This document shows positions 37,259-39,527 of a stretch of 39,527 bases of DNA, piece by piece (position 1 is the stretch's first letter; each line of letters opens with the position of its first letter). The notes beneath the pieces were generated by a model. That model had not been told where the DNA came from. It saw only the letters and a program-made list of their open reading frames with translations, and searched no databases. Origin of the DNA: Occallatibacter sp. (GTDB lineage Bacteria; Acidobacteriota; Terriglobia; Terriglobales; Acidobacteriaceae); contig JADGNO010000288.1 of NCBI GenBank assembly GCA_017883405.1, forward strand, positions 1-39,527, written 5' to 3'. The position numbers were made by a program, and so were the translations under genes.

Positions 37259-38698
37259 CTAGTGCAGCACCAGCGAAAGCAGCAACGCGATCAGCAGGCC
37301 GCTGGTGGAGAGCACTGTTTCCACTACCGACCATGTGGAGAGAGTTCCCTTTACATCGAGTTTGAAGAGCGAGCCGACCAGCCAGAAACCCGAATCGTTG
37401 ACGTGCGAGAGCATGAGCGATCCGGCACCGGTTGCGATGACGAGCAGCTCGGGCCGTACACCCATTTGACCGGCAACGGGCGCGAGCACTCCTGAAGCCA
37501 CCGCCATGGCAACGGTTGCAGAACCCATGCACACGCGCACCAGAGCGGCCAGCGCCCAGGCCAGCAGCAGCGGCGGCATATGCGCACCGAGGGCGAGGCC
37601 GACGGTTGATTGCGCCGCGCCGGAATCGCGCAGCACGCCGCTCAGCCCACCTGCAGCAGCCAGAATGACAAGCACTCCGGCGATGGGGACGAAGGAGTCT
37701 GCTGTCAGCCTGCGCAACATCTCAGGCCCGTGATGCGCTTCTCTGGGAATCCTGCTGCCCAGCGTAGCCAGAGCAACCAACACGGCGACGAGCATGGCCA
37801 CGTCAGGGTAGCCGAGCACGTGCAGAATCTGGTTGGGCACGGACCCGATCGCCGTCATGGAATCGGCCCAGCTGCCGCCAAAGATGAGTGCGATGGGAAG
37901 CAAGATGGCGACCAGCGCGCGTGCCGGGCCAGCGGGCCTTGATGCGTGCGGCGCATTCCCCGACGAACCTAACGCAGCCGTCGATGGCATCTCTGCGACT
38001 GCTTCTCCGAACTGCTGACGCCGCCGCCAGCGCCGCTCCTGCACATACCAGACGCCGGGCCCGGCAATGGCCGCTGCGGGAATACCGGCGAGCATGCCCC
38101 ACAAAATTACGCGGCCCAGGTCGGCGTGGAACACGGTGGCCGCCAGCAGCGCCGATGGATGCGGCGGAATCAACCCATGGGTAATGGAGAGCCCGGCAAG
38201 AACCGGCAACGCCACCAGAATCGGCGGACGTTTGGCGCGCTCTGCCGCTTCGACAATGATGGGCATCAGCAGCACCAGGCCTACTTCAAAGAAGACCGGC
38301 ATGCCGACCAGCAGGCTCAACCCAAGCAGCGCCCACGGAAGACCTTTGGCGCCGCAGCCTTCAACCAGAGTTTTGCCGAGAGAGGCCGCGCCGCCCGATG
38401 AAGCCAGCAACTGGCCCAGCACCGCTCCCATGCCAAGAATGATGGCGATGTGGCCCATCATGTTTCCCACGCCGGCGGTGAACGAGAGGGGCACCTGCCG
38501 GAGCGGCATGCCCGCAGCAACGCCAAGCGCGAACGCCGCTACGGAAAGCCCCAGCGCGGCATGCAGCTTAAATTTGCCTACGAGCAGTAAAAGCAGCAGT
38601 ACCGTACCCGCGACGCAGGCCAGGAGGTACCAGTCATGAGCAGAAACGGGCGCGGGATGCACGGGCAGATTATTCCATATCGTTGCAACTACGCGCAT
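37259..38698 (-). CDS. GntP-family gluconate/sugar-acid permease
   Basis: LLLLVGKFKLHAALGLSVAAFALGVAAGMPL, GLPVFFEVG-like GMPVFFEVGLVLLMPI, HGLIPPHPSALLAA, SHVNDSGFWLVGSLFKLDVKGTLSTWSVVET. Confidence 0.95.
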   Translation of the reverse strand: MRVVATIWNNLPVHPAPVSAHDWYLLACVAGTVLLLLLLVGKFKLHAALGLSVAAFALGVAAGMPLRQVPLSFTAGVGNMMGHIAIILGMGAVLGQLLASSGGAASLGKTLVEGCGAKGLPWALLGLSLLVGMPVFFEVGLVLLMPIIVEAAERAKRPPILVALPVLAGLSITHGLIPPHPSALLAATVFHADLGRVILWGMLAGIPAAAIAGPGVWYVQERRWRRRQQFGEAVAEMPSTAALGSSGNAPHASRPAGPARALVAILLPIALIFGGSWADSMTAIGSVPNQILHVLGYPDVAMLVAVLVALATLGSRIPREAHHGPEMLRRLTADSFVPIAGVLVILAAAGGLSGVLRDSGAAQSTVGLALGAHMPPLLLAWALAALVRVCMGSATVAMAVASGVLAPVAGQMGVRPELLVIATGAGSLMLSHVNDSGFWLVGSLFKLDVKGTLSTWSVVETVLSTSGLLIALLLSLVLH

Positions 38699-38931
38699 TA
38701 CTTGGATTAAGCACAGAGACTTCTATTGCCGCGCGATGTTCGAAGGGCCGCAAGAGCCTTGTAAATCGGCCTTTTTCTTTGCCTACTTGTGCGCGCCGCC
38801 ACACTTTTTCCTTGCGCGTCAGTGCTACCATAAGGATGATTGCAGCTCCTGCAGCCCGGCAGTAGTACTCCGCTTTCATTGGGGCATGCGCACAGGCAAA
38901 CTGGGAGCCAGCACACAAAGGAGAATTTCCT

Positions 38932-39527
38932 ATGCCTCTAGTTTCCATGCGGCAGCTTCTCGACGAGGCCGCCAAGGGCGGTTACGGCGTCGGCGCATTC
39001 AACGTAAACGATATGGAACAGATTCAGGCCATTATGATGGCGGCCAAAGAGACGAAGTCTCCCGTCATTGTGCAGGCCAGCCGCGGCGCGCGCCAGTTTG
39101 CCGAGGATCTATACCTCTTCAAGCTGATTCAGGCGGCAGCCGAGTTGAATCCTGATATTCCGATTGCCATGCACCAGGATCATGGCAACAGCTTTGAGAC
39201 CTGCAAGAGCGCCATCGAACTGGGCTACACCTCGGTGATGATGGACGGGTCGCTCAAGGAAGACGGCAAGACTCCGTCGACCTTTGATGAGAATGTTGAA
39301 GTGACGCGGCGCGTGGTGGACTATGCGCACGAACGCGGCGTGACGGTGGAAGGCGAAATCGGCGTGCTGGGCGGCGTTGAAGACGGCCACGGCGCGGGCG
39401 GCAGCGGTCTTGACCACATTACCGACCCCGACCAGGCAGTTGAGTTTGCAGAGCGCACCGGCGTTGACGCGCTGGCCATCGCCATCGGCACCAGCCACGG
39501 CGCTTACAAGTTCACCAAGAAGCCGGA
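38932..39527 (+). CDS. Class II fructose-bisphosphate aldolase, 3' end off window
   Basis: My translation: [34 protein letters not shown]...[28 protein letters not shown]...[14 protein letters not shown]...[18 protein letters not shown] ribosome-binding site; no stop before the window end, hence missing from the ORF track. Confidence 0.96.
   Translation, partial: MPLVSMRQLLDEAAKGGYGVGAFNVNDMEQIQAIMMAAKETKSPVIVQASRGARQFAEDLYLFKLIQAAAELNPDIPIAMHQDHGNSFETCKSAIELGYTSVMMDGSLKEDGKTPSTFDENVEVTRRVVDYAHERGVTVEGEIGVLGGVEDGHGAGGSGLDHITDPDQAVEFAERTGVDALAIAIGTSHGAYKFTKKP

Noticed and set aside
1-39527. CRISPR arrays, rRNA, tRNA, transposases or phage genes
   Set aside because: None recognised by reading; tRNAs were not searched with a covariance model, so a tRNAscan run would be needed to exclude them.

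Overview
The window looks like a chromosomal segment from an Acidobacteria-like genome (inferred from gene content and style; not tested). It is mostly conventional genes. Plus strand: DUF1537 four-carbon acid-sugar kinase, PdxA-type dehydrogenase and Tat-exported glycosyl hydrolase; DHA2-type MFS transporter; PA2169/DUF2383 protein; class C-like serine hydrolase; ffh; AhpC/TSA protein; large secreted Ig/IPT protein; alpha/beta hydrolase, ABC ATPase and permease; rph; DUF1080-PHP fusion; CBS protein; class II aldolase (runs off the end). Minus strand: HspR/MerR fragment, dnaJ, dnaK, beta-carbonic anhydrase, beta-helix protein, DUF167-yggS, trxB, purU, MacB-like membrane protein with padR, degenerate receiver protein, NtrC-type regulator with histidine kinase, gntP. 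No CRISPR array, rRNA, tRNA or transposase was recognised. The points most worth a second look are: (i) a sigma-54 two-component locus with three related dyads upstream and a degenerate receiver/HisKA-like protein downstream; (ii) a divergent PadR control region with a 9-bp inverted repeat, back-to-back -35 boxes and an apparently leaderless padR; (iii) a large secreted protein whose matrixin zinc motif has lost every metal ligand; (iv) a HAIR-like site and a CIRCE-geometry dyad upstream of dnaK, with hspR separated from dnaJ by an opposite-strand cassette; (v) a 67-bp exact repeat that makes the left end of the window chimeric-looking.
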